Below are positions 1 through 8,438 of a stretch of DNA of 64,000 bases, one piece after another. The DNA comes from Trujillonella humicola (GTDB taxonomy: Bacteria; Actinomycetota; Actinomycetes; Mycobacteriales; Geodermatophilaceae). The notes under the pieces are model-generated. The model saw only the letters and a program-made list of their open reading frames with translations, was not told the origin of the DNA and did no database searches. Each line of letters begins with the position of its first letter. Positions within the stretch are counted from its first letter, which is position 1. The translations under genes were made by a program, and so were the position numbers. The stretch spans positions 1 to 64,000 of the forward strand of contig NZ_JBJNRJ010000003.1 of the NCBI RefSeq assembly GCF_046233715.1. Reading direction: 5' to 3'.

Positions 1-130
1 CGGCGTGGTTGAGCAGCCGCTGCGTCGCATCCGGCGTCCGGTCACCGGCCTGCTCGGCCAGCGTCCACCCATTCTTGCGCTCCAAGCCCGACAGCAGCCT
101 CCTGGAAAGGGTCGTACGCCGACTACCCAT
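1..130 (-). CDS. IS701-family transposase, N-terminal fragment (cut by window edge)
   Basis: Read on the minus strand, this gives a frame with the strings GLERKNGWTLAEQAGD and TPDATQRLLNHA. These are typical of the N-terminal part of IS701-type DDE transposases, before the catalytic core. The protein continues beyond the left window edge. An ATG at 130 opens the frame, but a TTG-started frame continues upstream into arginine-rich sequence that looks degenerate, so the true start is uncertain. No terminal repeat is visible because the other end is missing. It marks an insertion at the left boundary; whether it is functional cannot be judged. Confidence 0.6.
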   Translation of the reverse strand, partial: MGSRRTTLSRRLLSGLERKNGWTLAEQAGDRTPDATQRLLNHA

Positions 131-207
131 CGCAGGCGCAGGCGTACGACGTCGACGACGAGGTTCACCCAATCGCAATGTCGCGAGGAGCACCGTCGCC
201 GGGCCCC

Positions 208-899
208 TCACCGCCGGGCGAGCTCCCCGGTCTCGACCAGCTGCCGGGCGACTTCCCGCACTCGGGTGTTGGTGTCCTGGGAGTGGCGGCTCAGGATGGC
301 GAACGCCTCGTCCGCAGTGATCCTCAGCCGCTCCATGAGGATCCCCTGGGCCTGGCCGATGAGGGTGCGGCTGGCCATCGCGGTGCGGAGGTTCTCCTCG
401 TTCGTCCCCCAGCGCACCGCGACCGCCGCCAGAGCGGCGAGGGCCAGGGCCCGGACGCGGATCGCTGAGTCGAAGGCGTGTGCCCGGAGGGCGAAGAGGT
501 TCAGCGCCCCGAGCTCGAAGCCTCGTCGACGAACAGGTTCACCGACAGGGCGCTGCGGATGCCGGTCTCGGAAGCTGCCCTCCTGGACCACTCGGGGTAC
601 CGGTCGTCGGCCGTCAGGTCCTCGACGGCGCAGGTCCGCTGCGTCGAGATGGCGTCGAGGCACGGTCCCTGGCCGAGTTCGTACTGCAACTGGTCGGCCC
701 GTACGGCCCGCTGGTCGCTCGCCGCCGGCGTTTCCACGTCGCGGCGGCGGACCACCGACACGCTGGAACTGACGTGGGCACCGAGCTGAGCGGCGACCGT
801 GTCGACCACCCGCTGCGCGACGTGCGGGAGGTCGGGTTCCCGGCCCAGCCCTCGGACGAGGGCCACCAGCTCGAGCGGCCGGCTGTCCGCTTCCGCCAT
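208..899 (-). pseudogene. GAF-ANTAR RNA-binding antiterminator, frameshifted
   Basis: Two minus-strand frames together make one GAF-ANTAR protein. The N-terminal GAF half (from MAEADSRPLELV, ATG at 899, preceded by GGGAGA) runs to about position 525 and ends in VNLFVDE. The next frame resumes with LGALNLFALRAHAFD and carries a complete ANTAR domain, including SRTLIGQAQGILMERL and a final VETGELARR. One base is missing near 522-530; restoring it gives a protein of about 230 aa, the usual family length. ANTAR domains bind paired hexaloop hairpins in nascent RNA to prevent termination, and the GAF domain would be the sensor. The break may be real or a sequencing error, since both halves are fully conserved. 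Confidence 0.75.
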
Positions 900-1199
900 G
901 GAGGTCTCCCTCGGTCGATCCCGTCCTCCGGCGGCGCGGCTGACCACCGGGCGGGAATTGCGGTGATCCCAGGCTAGGACGGGTGCGGAGGCCCACCCAT
1001 GCCCGGAGAGCTTTCGTCACGGGGTCGACAAACCGCTGCCCGCCGGCCCGCGCGGGCCCGGGCCGGCGAGCTGCTCCCCGGCGCCTGCTCCGCTGGTAGG
1101 TTTCTCCCCGGGTCATAGCGCCGGCCCTCGATCACGAGCAGGCAGCACGTCGGCACCGGTCGTTCCGCGGTCGGTCGTGTGCGCCGCCGAGGTGAGCGC

Positions 1200-1664
1200 G
1201 TGCCACATCCCGTCGGATCCGAACCCATCCGGCACGACCTGTCCTCGCTGGTCATCAGGCTCAGCCTGGGCGAGGGCCGGCTGCTCCTGGCCGGGCCGCT
1301 CACCCGCCCTGGCGCCCGACTCCTGCACGCCGGCGTCTCGCGCCTGCTGCGCACCGCGTGCAGCTCCTGGGTGCTGGACGTCGCCGCCCTGACCGGTTTC
1401 GACCGCTGCGGACTCCGGGCGATCAGCGGCACCTACCGCCGCGCGCTGCGGCACGACCGCCGCGTGACGCTGGTGGGCGCGTCGGTGGGGCTCCAGGGGG
1501 AACTCACCCGCCTCCGCCTCGATCGCCACCTCCTCGATCGCCACCTCCTCGTCGTGGACCGGCGATCGGCACCCTCGGGTGCCCACGTGGCCCGAGCCGT
1601 GCGGGAGCCGGTCCGGCCGGCTGGTGCGGTCCGTCGAGGGCCGGCTGCGGAGGAGGCCCGGTGA
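1200..1664 (+). CDS. STAS-domain anti-sigma factor antagonist-like protein
   Basis: A STAS-type domain occupies roughly residues 15-110, with segments such as RLLLAGPLTRPGARLLHAGV and SWVLDVAALTGFDRCGLRAI. The pattern is a strand, then a helix, then a conserved aspartate-containing strand and loop. Such proteins usually compete for anti-sigma factors in partner-switching cascades. GTG at 1200 is preferred because GAGGTGAG lies just upstream; another GTG 21 bp earlier is possible. The stop overlaps the GTG start of the downstream GAF/SpoIIE-like gene, implying translational coupling. The basic C-terminal tail after about residue 115 is not part of the STAS fold. No clear phosphorylatable serine in the usual place was confirmed. 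Confidence 0.6.
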   Translation: MPHPVGSEPIRHDLSSLVIRLSLGEGRLLLAGPLTRPGARLLHAGVSRLLRTACSSWVLDVAALTGFDRCGLRAISGTYRRALRHDRRVTLVGASVGLQGELTRLRLDRHLLDRHLLVVDRRSAPSGAHVARAVREPVRPAGAVRRGPAAEEAR

Positions 1665-3163
1665 GTCTCGGCAGCGTCGCGGTGGACCTCCCGGGGGTGC
1701 CCCGTGCGGTTGCCGAGCAGGCACGCGACGCCCTGGACGACGTCGTGGCGTTGGCGGCGCACGCGGTCCCCGGCTGCCTCGGCGTCGGGGTGTCGCTGGC
1801 CATCGACGGCGAGGTGCACACCGTGGCGCTGACCGGCGATCCCGCCCGGCTGCTCGACGAGCTGCAGTACGACCGCGGCGACGGCCCGTGCCTGACCGCG
1901 CTGCGCCGGGACGAGGAGGTCGCCTGCGACGACTACGCCGTCGACCGGCGCTGGCCCGACCTCGCGCGTGCCGCCCGATCGGCCGGGGTCAGCAGCTCGC
2001 TGTCGGTGCCGCTGCACGCGGGCAACGGCGTGGTGGGCGCTCTCAACTGCTACGCCGGGCGTCCGGCGGCCTTCCCCATCCAGGCCCGCGGCGCCGTGCA
2101 GACGCTGGCCCGGCACGGCGCGCTCATCCTGCGGGAGCTGCAGCAGCGCCACGAGGACCGGACCCGCCTCGCCGGCGCCCGCGGTGCCCCGGACGCGCTG
2201 CAGAGCAGCCTGCTGCCCGCCCTGCCCGGGGTGGCCTGTGCCGCTCGGCGCGTGGCCGGCACCTCCGGCGAGACCACGGCCCGGGACTGGCACGACGTGT
2301 TCCCCCTGCCCGACGGCGCGATCGGGCTCGTGGCCGGGGAGGCCCCGGGGGACGGCGCCGTGGGTGCGGCCACGACGGGGCAGGTGCGCAGCGTCCTGCG
2401 CTCCTACGCGTACGACGGGGCCAGCCCCTCGCTGGTGCTCGACCGGACGGACAGGGTGGTCGCGGGACTGGGACTGGCCCGGCGGGCGACCGTCTTCTAC
2501 GGCCGGGTGGTCGTCGATGCCGGCGGAGCGCTGCTGCTCTACAGCAACGCCGGGCACCCGCCTCCTCTCCTGCGTCGTCCCGACGGCAGCGTCACCCGGT
2601 TGCGCGGCGCGGTGACCGGCCCCATCGGCGTCCTCCCGCAGGGGCACCGGCTCCGCTCGGAGACCGCCGTCGACGTGCCGGCCGGTTCCACCCTGCTGCT
2701 CTACACCCGCGGACTGCTCCACGGCCGCGCCGGCGCGGTGGGACCGGACCGGGCGATCGACGACCTCGCGCGCACCGTGAGCCACCTGCCCGGCACCGCC
2801 GATCCCTCCTCCTTCTGCGAGGCCGTCCTCGAGCGCCACGGACCGCCCGAGCGGCACGAGGACGTGACCGTGCTCGCCGTGCGGATCGAGGGTCGACCGC
2901 GTCCGGTGCGCCCGCGGCGACCTCCCTCCGGCGGTGCGTCCTTCACCCGCACCGTCGAACGGGCCCGCCGGCTGGGCGACCTGCTGGCGGAGACGGCGCG
3001 CGAGAGCCGGGACCTGTGCACCGAGCTCCGCGACGGCGAGGGGGTCGACGACGACGTCCTCGCCCGTGCCGAACGCTGCCGACTGCTGATCGAGGAGGCG
3101 CTGGCCTGCGGCGTCATCGACCTGCCGGCGTCGTCGGAGGTCCGTGGCGACCCGCCGCCCTGA
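1661..3163 (+). CDS. GAF domain plus SpoIIE-like PP2C phosphatase
   Basis: A 500-aa protein starting at GTG 1661, with AGGAGG upstream. Residues about 20-165 form a GAF domain (ELQYDRGDGPCLTAL, SLSVPLHAGNGVVGALNCYA). Residues about 185-395 form a SpoIIE-type PP2C phosphatase (DWHDVFPLPDGAIGLV, LLYSNAGHPPPLL, a terminal EDVTVLAVR). The C-terminal 110 residues are helical and arginine-rich. In SpoIIE phosphatases the metal-binding motif is usually GDVxGHG; here it reads GEAPGDG, so an acidic ligand is conservatively changed and catalysis may be altered or lost. Overlap with the STAS gene suggests the two work in one sigma-factor partner-switch. Confidence 0.8.
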   Translation: MSLGSVAVDLPGVPRAVAEQARDALDDVVALAAHAVPGCLGVGVSLAIDGEVHTVALTGDPARLLDELQYDRGDGPCLTALRRDEEVACDDYAVDRRWPDLARAARSAGVSSSLSVPLHAGNGVVGALNCYAGRPAAFPIQARGAVQTLARHGALILRELQQRHEDRTRLAGARGAPDALQSSLLPALPGVACAARRVAGTSGETTARDWHDVFPLPDGAIGLVAGEAPGDGAVGAATTGQVRSVLRSYAYDGASPSLVLDRTDRVVAGLGLARRATVFYGRVVVDAGGALLLYSNAGHPPPLLRRPDGSVTRLRGAVTGPIGVLPQGHRLRSETAVDVPAGSTLLLYTRGLLHGRAGAVGPDRAIDDLARTVSHLPGTADPSSFCEAVLERHGPPERHEDVTVLAVRIEGRPRPVRPRRPPSGGASFTRTVERARRLGDLLAETARESRDLCTELRDGEGVDDDVLARAERCRLLIEEALACGVIDLPASSEVRGDPPP

Positions 3164-3247
3164 CGATCTCGTCGTCCGCCCGCGGCCAGTGGCCGCCGGG
3201 CGTGACGGGGGCCCGAGGCCCTGGCGGAGCGCCTACGCTGCGCCGCC

Positions 3248-3724
3248 ATGGCGACGGACACCTACACGGTGCAGCGATCGACGACGATCGCAGCACCGCC
3301 GGAGCGGGTGTATGCGGAGATCGTCGACTTCCGCCGGTGGACCGCGTGGTCACCGTGGGAGGACGTCGACCCGGCGATGCGCCGGGAGTACTCGGGCGCC
3401 GAGTCGGGCGTCGGCGCCGTCTACGCCTGGTCGGGCAACCGCAAGGCCGGCGCCGGCCGGATGACCGTCGTCGACGCCGCCGAGCCCTCCCGGGTCCGCA
3501 TCGACCTGGTCTTCGAGAAGCCGTTCAGGGCCAGGAACGACATCACCTTCGCCATCACGCCTGATGCGGCCGGCTCCGCGGTCACCTGGACGATGGTCGG
3601 CCGCAGGACGCTGGCGGTGCGGCTGATGGGTGTCGTGAAGTCGATGGACGCCATGGTGGGCCCGGACTTCGAGAAGGGTCTCGCCCGGCTGAAGGCAGCG
3701 GCGGAGGCGCCGACCGGGACATAG
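3248..3724 (+). CDS. SRPBCC-family (START/polyketide-cyclase-like) protein
   Basis: A 158-aa single-domain protein. The N-terminus VQRSTTIAAPPERVYAEIVDFRRWTAW is the characteristic first strand and helix of the SRPBCC helix-grip fold. The C-terminal helix (DFEKGLARLKAA) closes the cavity. Members bind hydrophobic ligands, and many of this subtype have no assigned substrate. The ATG start matches the family N-terminus exactly. It sits alone on the plus strand, about 85 bp after the phosphatase gene. No catalytic residues can be named. Confidence 0.8.
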   Translation: MATDTYTVQRSTTIAAPPERVYAEIVDFRRWTAWSPWEDVDPAMRREYSGAESGVGAVYAWSGNRKAGAGRMTVVDAAEPSRVRIDLVFEKPFRARNDITFAITPDAAGSAVTWTMVGRRTLAVRLMGVVKSMDAMVGPDFEKGLARLKAAAEAPTGT

Positions 3725-3833
3725 CCGAGGCCGCGGCGGCCCCCGGCGCGTCCGCTCCCGGACGACCCCAGGCTCCGAGCCTCGCGGAGATGAGGGACTG
3801 GTGGGACCCGACCGACGTCCTGTCGTTCTCGCG

Positions 3834-5120
3834 ATGCGCGCCGCGCGGTGGGCGGCCTGCGTCCTGGCCGTGGTGGCGGTCGCGGTCGCCGGGTGCGGGC
3901 AGGACGCGCCGCCGGAGCGGGCGGCCGGTTCCACGAGCCCGTCGACGGCGCTCTCGCCGTCCCCGCCCTCCGAGGAGACGCCCCCGCCCCCGCCCCCGCC
4001 GGCACCGCCCGGACCCGAGGAGCAGCGGGCGCTCGACACGGCCCTCATCGAGGCGGCCTGGGCGAACGACGTCGTCCGGGCCCGCGAGCTGATCACCGCC
4101 GGCGCCGACGTGAACGCCCAGGACGCCACGCAGCAGAGCGCCTACCTGATCGCGACCAGCGAGGGCCATCGCGAGCTGCTGGAGGTGGCCCTCGCCGCGG
4201 GGGCGGACCTCGCCGCGCTCGACAGCTTCGGCGGGACGGGGCTGATCCGAGCGGCCGAGCGGGGTCACGCCGACGTCGTCGGGCGGCTGCTGCAGGCCGG
4301 GATCACCGTGGACCACGTGAACCGGTCGGGCTTCACCGCGCTGCACGAGGCGGTCATCTACGGAGACGGCAGCCCGCGGTACGTCGACACGGTGCGGCTG
4401 CTCGTCGCCCGCGGGACCGACGTCGCGCTCCCGCCGGTGCGCGACGGGATCCCGCCGCTGCAGCACGCGCGGTCGCGGGGCCAGGACGCCGTCGCCGCGA
4501 CGCTGCGGGCGGCCCTGGAGGCGGGACCGGTCGCGGACCCGGCGGGGTCGCTGCTGGAGGCCGCGGCGGCCGGGGACCCGGATCGAGCGGCCCTGGCGCT
4601 GCGCGCCGGCGCGGCCCTCGAGGTGCGGGACGCCGGAGGGCGGACGCCGCTGCTGCTGGCGGCCACCTCCGACCGGGTGGACGTCGCGCGGCTGCTGGTC
4701 GCGCTGGGCGCCGACCCCGACGCGCTGGACGGCCGGCACGACACCCCGTGGCTGGTGACCGGCGTGACCGGCAGCGTGGCGATGCTCGAGGTGCTGCTGC
4801 CGGCCGGGCCGGACCTGACGATCCGCAACCGCTTCGGCGGGGTGTCGGTCATCCCGGCCGCCGAGCGCGGGCACGTGGACTACGTGCGCCGGGTGGTCGA
4901 GACGGGCATCGACGTGAACCACGTCAACGACCCCGGGTGGACGGCGCTGCTCGAGGCGGTCGTCTACGGCGACGGGTCGGGCCCCTACGTGGAGATCGTC
5001 CGGATCCTGCTCGCCGCCGGGGCCGATCCCGGCATCCGCGACGCGAACGGGCGCACCGCTCTGGACCACGCGCTCGCCCGCGGGCACGAGGAGATCGCCC
5101 AGGCGTTGCGCGGGGGTTGA
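3834..5120 (+). CDS. Ankyrin-repeat lipoprotein
   Basis: Starting at ATG 3834 gives a lipoprotein signal peptide (MRAARWAACVLAVVAVAVAGC) whose lipobox VAGC predicts a lipidated cysteine and an extracytoplasmic location. A GTG start 33 bp upstream is also open but would bury the signal. A proline- and serine-rich linker (about residues 25-65) follows, then roughly ten ankyrin repeats to the end (LITAGADVNAQD, LLAAGADPGIRDANGRTAL). Two blocks, each containing an AAERGH helix and a T-A-L-x-E-A-V-x-YGDGS segment, are close copies about 200 residues apart. This points to an internal duplication. Ankyrin repeats mediate protein contacts; the partner is unknown. Confidence 0.85.
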   Translation: MRAARWAACVLAVVAVAVAGCGQDAPPERAAGSTSPSTALSPSPPSEETPPPPPPPAPPGPEEQRALDTALIEAAWANDVVRARELITAGADVNAQDATQQSAYLIATSEGHRELLEVALAAGADLAALDSFGGTGLIRAAERGHADVVGRLLQAGITVDHVNRSGFTALHEAVIYGDGSPRYVDTVRLLVARGTDVALPPVRDGIPPLQHARSRGQDAVAATLRAALEAGPVADPAGSLLEAAAAGDPDRAALALRAGAALEVRDAGGRTPLLLAATSDRVDVARLLVALGADPDALDGRHDTPWLVTGVTGSVAMLEVLLPAGPDLTIRNRFGGVSVIPAAERGHVDYVRRVVETGIDVNHVNDPGWTALLEAVVYGDGSGPYVEIVRILLAAGADPGIRDANGRTALDHALARGHEEIAQALRGG

Positions 5121-5183
5121 CCGATGAGTTCGCCGCGGCGGGTCGGTCCCTCCGGCGGAGACCGAGCCGACGAGAGGCGACCC

Positions 5184-5746
5184 GTGCGGAGACTGACCTA
5201 CGCGATGAACGTGAGCCTGGACGGCTACACCGCCGCGCCCCGCGACGACCTCGGCTGGAGCGTGCCGAGCGACGAGCTGTTCCAGTGGTGGTCCGACCGG
5301 GTGGCGGCGACCGGTCTGGCGCTGTACGGGCGCCGGTTGTGGGAGGGGATGAGCTCCCACTGGCCGACCGCCGACCAGCAGCCCGGCGTCACCCGGGCGC
5401 ACGCCGAGTACGCCCGCCGGTGGCGGGACATGCCGAAGGTGGTGTTCTCCTCGACGATCGGCGCGGTCGACGGGAACGCCCGCTTGGTCCCCGGCGACGC
5501 GGTTCCCGAGATCGCCCGGCTCAAGACCGAGGACGGCGGTCCCATGGACATCGGCGGCTCGACCCTCGCCGCGGCGGCCATGCGGGCCGGGCTGATCGAC
5601 GAGTACGCGGTCGTCACGCATCCCGTCCTGATCGGCGGCGGCAGGCCTTCTTCACCGCTCTGGACAGCTGGGTCGATCTCGACCTGGTGGAGACGCGGAC
5701 CTTCGCCGGCGGCGTGCTGATGGCCAGGTACGAGACCCGGCGGTGA
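5184..5746 (+). pseudogene. DHFR-like (RibD C-terminal) reductase family protein, frameshifted near the C-terminus
   Basis: From GTG 5184 (GAGAGG upstream) the frame reads RRLTYAMNVSLDGYTAAP and continues to HPVLIGGG, a typical dihydrofolate-reductase-like small protein of the RibD C-terminal type. After that the frame goes wrong (RPSSPLW). The expected ending, FFTALDSWVDLDLVETRTF and so on to a stop at 5746, lies in the next frame. A single missing C near 5646 would restore an intact protein of about 187 aa. These proteins probably bind NADPH; substrates are mostly unknown. Because only one base is lost and the tail is perfectly conserved, a sequencing error is as likely as a true mutation. 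Confidence 0.75.
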
Positions 5747-6065
5747 TCACGCGAGCCCGCGGGTGCGCTCGAACCAGGCCCGGGTGCTCGGCAACCCTCA
5801 GGACTCCAGCGACGGATCGTGACGCGGCGGTTTCAATGCGTGCCTACACGCGTCCCTGGTGCTCATCACCGCAGGTTCGCGCATACGGCGTCCCGCAGCG
5901 GGTTGACGCCTTCAAGTCGGCAGAGGATAACAATTACGCGGATATCGGTGACTTTCATCACCACCGATGCTGGGGGACCTCCCTAGGGGTGGTCGTGCGC
6001 CGCGGGGCCGCGCCTGCTTTCCGGTATTCACCGTCCACCGAGAATGGTTCAGGAGGGGGAAGAAA
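5747..6065. other. Intergenic region upstream of the first RiPP locus
   Basis: About 320 bp without a convincing gene. The second half is noticeably more AT-rich than its surroundings and carries the promoter-like element listed separately. The end of the region has a strong ribosome-binding site (AGGAGGGGGA) for the small gene that follows. Confidence 0.6.
5903..5931 (+). promoter_or_regulatory. Candidate sigma-70-type promoter for the RiPP locus
   Basis: TTGACG and GATAAC are separated by exactly 17 bases in an AT-richer stretch, a close match to the housekeeping -35/-10 consensus. It would leave a leader of about 125 bases before the start of the candidate precursor gene, long enough for RNA-level control. 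No other promoter of this quality was noticed nearby. Confidence 0.5.
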
Positions 6066-6395
6066 GTGGACCAGACCATCACGCAAGGGGATCTCGCCGC
6101 ACTTGCCCGGAAACTCGACGAACTGGGTGACGTGTTGACCGAGAAGGAGCAGACGCTGCTGCTGGCGGTGTTCAGACTCGCCGGAAAGGAGATCAACGAC
6201 CGCGTGCGGGCCAGCGCGTCGTCGGGGAGCGGGTCGCAGACCGAGAGCGGGCGCGCCGTCGCTGCCGCGCGCACGACCGGGCGGCTCTCGGCGGGCTTCA
6301 AGGACGCCTTCGTCCCCGTCGGGACGGCCGACTTCAACCTGCGCGGTGGGCTCGACGAGGTCGCCGGCGGGGTCGGCATCGGCGTCGTCTACTGA
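6066..6395 (+). CDS. Candidate RiPP precursor peptide (109 aa)
   Basis: A small protein starting at GTG 6066, behind AGGAGGGGGA. The N-terminal half (ALARKLDELGDVLTEKEQTL and following) is a predicted amphipathic helix, the kind of leader seen in peptides modified by ocin-type radical SAM enzymes. The middle is rich in serine, glycine and threonine. The end (GGLDEVAGGVGIGVVY) is glycine/valine-rich with a C-terminal Val-Tyr. It lies 117 bp before a radical SAM RiPP-maturase gene on the same strand. I infer that it is the substrate. The leader/core boundary is unknown, and a small accessory protein is an alternative reading. Confidence 0.6.
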   Translation: MDQTITQGDLAALARKLDELGDVLTEKEQTLLLAVFRLAGKEINDRVRASASSGSGSQTESGRAVAAARTTGRLSAGFKDAFVPVGTADFNLRGGLDEVAGGVGIGVVY

Positions 6396-6512
6396 CCTGT
6401 TCCGGCCGCTTCCGGCCACTGCTCGGGAGCGGCCGGCCAGACAGGTCGGCGCGAGTCCTCCACCCCGGCTGTTCGCCCGACCCCCCGTGAGCCATAGCTG
6501 AGGAGCATGGTC

Positions 6513-8438
6513 ATGCCCGCTGCTGCTTCCCCGGCGCCGACGGCTCCGGTCGCGCTCACCCTGTCGAGACCGCGGCGGCACGGCCCGACGGTCGAACAGC
6601 GCTCGGCCTGTGCCGTCGCCCTGGTGAGCATGCCGTTCGTGTCGGTGCACCGGCCTTCGCTGCAGCTGGGCCTGCTCAAGGCCATCGCCGAGCGGGCGGG
6701 CTTCCCGGCCGAGACGCTCCACCTCTGCATCCCCTTCGCCAGTCAGATCGGCACCCGCGCGTACGAGGAACTCGTCCACCACAGGGGGCGCATGTTCGGT
6801 GACTGGTTGTTCTCGGTCGCCGCCTTCGGTGAGTCGGCGCCCGACCCGGATGGCGCACTCCTCGACCGCTTCTCCGAGGAGGCCGACCTGCTGCTGGCCG
6901 ACGTCGGTCTGACCCGTGAGCAGCTGCTCGGCGTCAGGGACGTACAGGTGCCCCGATACATCGAGTCGATGGTGGACGACGTCGATTGGGGCGGCTTCCG
7001 GGTGGTCGGGTTCACCTCCACCTTTCAGCAGAACGCCGCGTCCTTCGCTCTGGCGCGGCGCCTCAAGGAGCGCTGGCCGGAGACGACGATCGTCTTCGGT
7101 GGGGCGAATTTCGAAGGGGAGATGGGCGATGAGCTGGCCCGGCTGCCCTGGGTGGACCACGTGGTCAAGGGTGAGGCCGACGAGACGTTCCCCGAGTACC
7201 TCGATGCCCTCGCGGTCGGTGCAGATCCACGTGAGGTCCCCGGGGTCGTGGCCGACGGTGTGTCGGACGGCGGCGAACGTGCGCCCTTCGTCGCGTTGGA
7301 CGAGCTGCCGGTGCCGGACTACAGCGAGTACTTCGCGCGCGCGCTCGCGGCCGGCGTGGTCTCCGAGACCTCCCGCCGCCTGGTTCACCTGCCCTTCGAG
7401 AGCGCGCGGGGTTGTTGGTGGGGGCAGAAGCACCACTGCACCTTCTGCGGCCTCAACGGGTCCACCATCGGCTTCCGTTCGAAGTCCCCAGCACGCGTCG
7501 CGGACGAGCTGGCCAGCCTCGCCCGGTCTTACGGCTCCTTCCGGTTCGAGGCCGTCGACAACATCATGGATATGCGGTACTTCACCGATTTGCTCCCCCG
7601 AATCCGGGCCGACGCCCTCGACTACGAGTTCTTCTACGAAGTCAAGTCGAATCTCTCGCGCGAGAAGATCAGGTCGCTGCGCGAGTCTGGCGTGGTGCGA
7701 ATCCAACCGGGGATCGAATCGGTCGACAGTACCGTTCTGAAACTGATGAGGAAGGGCGTGACCGGGCTCCAGAACATCAATCTCCTCCGGTGGGCCGCCC
7801 ATTACGGTATCGACGTCGGCTGGAACATGATCTGGGGATTCCCGGGTGAACGGCAGGAGTCCTACACGCAGCAGCTCGAAACTTTGAAGCTGCTGCGCCA
7901 CCTCCAGCCCCCGACAGGTGCCGGCCGCATCTGGTTGGAACGTTTCAGCCCCTTGTTCCAAGAGGAGGGTGCCTGCACCACCGAGTACGTCCGCCCCGAG
8001 GAGAGCTACAGCTACGTCTACCCGCCCTACTTGGACCTCCGGCGCATCGCCTACTTCTTCGACTACCGGTTCGTCGACGCCCTGTCCGATGAGGTGTACC
8101 TGGCGATCCGGGACGAGGTGCGGGACTGGCAGGCGGCGTGGAAAGGATCGCCTCGGCCGTCGCTGTTCTTCTGGTCCTCCCCGGATCAGATCCTGATCGA
8201 GGATTTCCGCGACCCAGGGCAGCGCGGCGTGTACCGGTTCTACGACGAGCTCGCTGAGATTTACCGAGCCTGCAGCGAGCGCCCGTGCTCGGTCGCGAAC
8301 GTGGCGAAGGGACTCGCGTCGGGCCGTTCCGTGGTCGAGGTGGAGGAGGCCCTCGTCGGGTTCGCCACGCGTGGCCTGATGGCTCGGGAGGGTGACACGT
8401 TCCTGAGCCTGGCGCTCCCGGCGAGCAGGGGCCGGTAG
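6513..8438 (+). CDS. RiPP maturation radical SAM protein, B12-binding (rSAM ocin_1-type)
   Basis: A 641-aa enzyme. AGGAG lies 7 bases before ATG 6513, so that start is preferred over the ATG 6 bases earlier, which would be only one base from the ribosome-binding site. The N-terminal domain (about residues 30-260; VALVSMPFVSVHRPSLQLG, VVGFTSTFQQN, IVFGGANFEG) is a cobalamin-binding-like Rossmann module. The radical SAM core follows, with the iron-sulfur cysteines at C301, C309 and C312 in ESARGCWWGQKHHCTFCGLN; this C-x7-C-x2-C spacing is typical of RiPP maturation radical SAM protein 1. Members modify ribosomal peptides, often by C-methylation. The next gene starts directly after the stop, so they are co-translated. 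Confidence 0.9.
   Translation: MPAAASPAPTAPVALTLSRPRRHGPTVEQRSACAVALVSMPFVSVHRPSLQLGLLKAIAERAGFPAETLHLCIPFASQIGTRAYEELVHHRGRMFGDWLFSVAAFGESAPDPDGALLDRFSEEADLLLADVGLTREQLLGVRDVQVPRYIESMVDDVDWGGFRVVGFTSTFQQNAASFALARRLKERWPETTIVFGGANFEGEMGDELARLPWVDHVVKGEADETFPEYLDALAVGADPREVPGVVADGVSDGGERAPFVALDELPVPDYSEYFARALAAGVVSETSRRLVHLPFESARGCWWGQKHHCTFCGLNGSTIGFRSKSPARVADELASLARSYGSFRFEAVDNIMDMRYFTDLLPRIRADALDYEFFYEVKSNLSREKIRSLRESGVVRIQPGIESVDSTVLKLMRKGVTGLQNINLLRWAAHYGIDVGWNMIWGFPGERQESYTQQLETLKLLRHLQPPTGAGRIWLERFSPLFQEEGACTTEYVRPEESYSYVYPPYLDLRRIAYFFDYRFVDALSDEVYLAIRDEVRDWQAAWKGSPRPSLFFWSSPDQILIEDFRDPGQRGVYRFYDELAEIYRACSERPCSVANVAKGLASGRSVVEVEEALVGFATRGLMAREGDTFLSLALPASRGR

Noticed and set aside
3582..5621. 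A 679-residue minus-strand frame opposite the ankyrin gene
   Set aside because: Composition is typical of antisense shadow (Arg/Pro/Gly/Val/His) and no domain is recognisable, while the plus strand has a clear lipoprotein.
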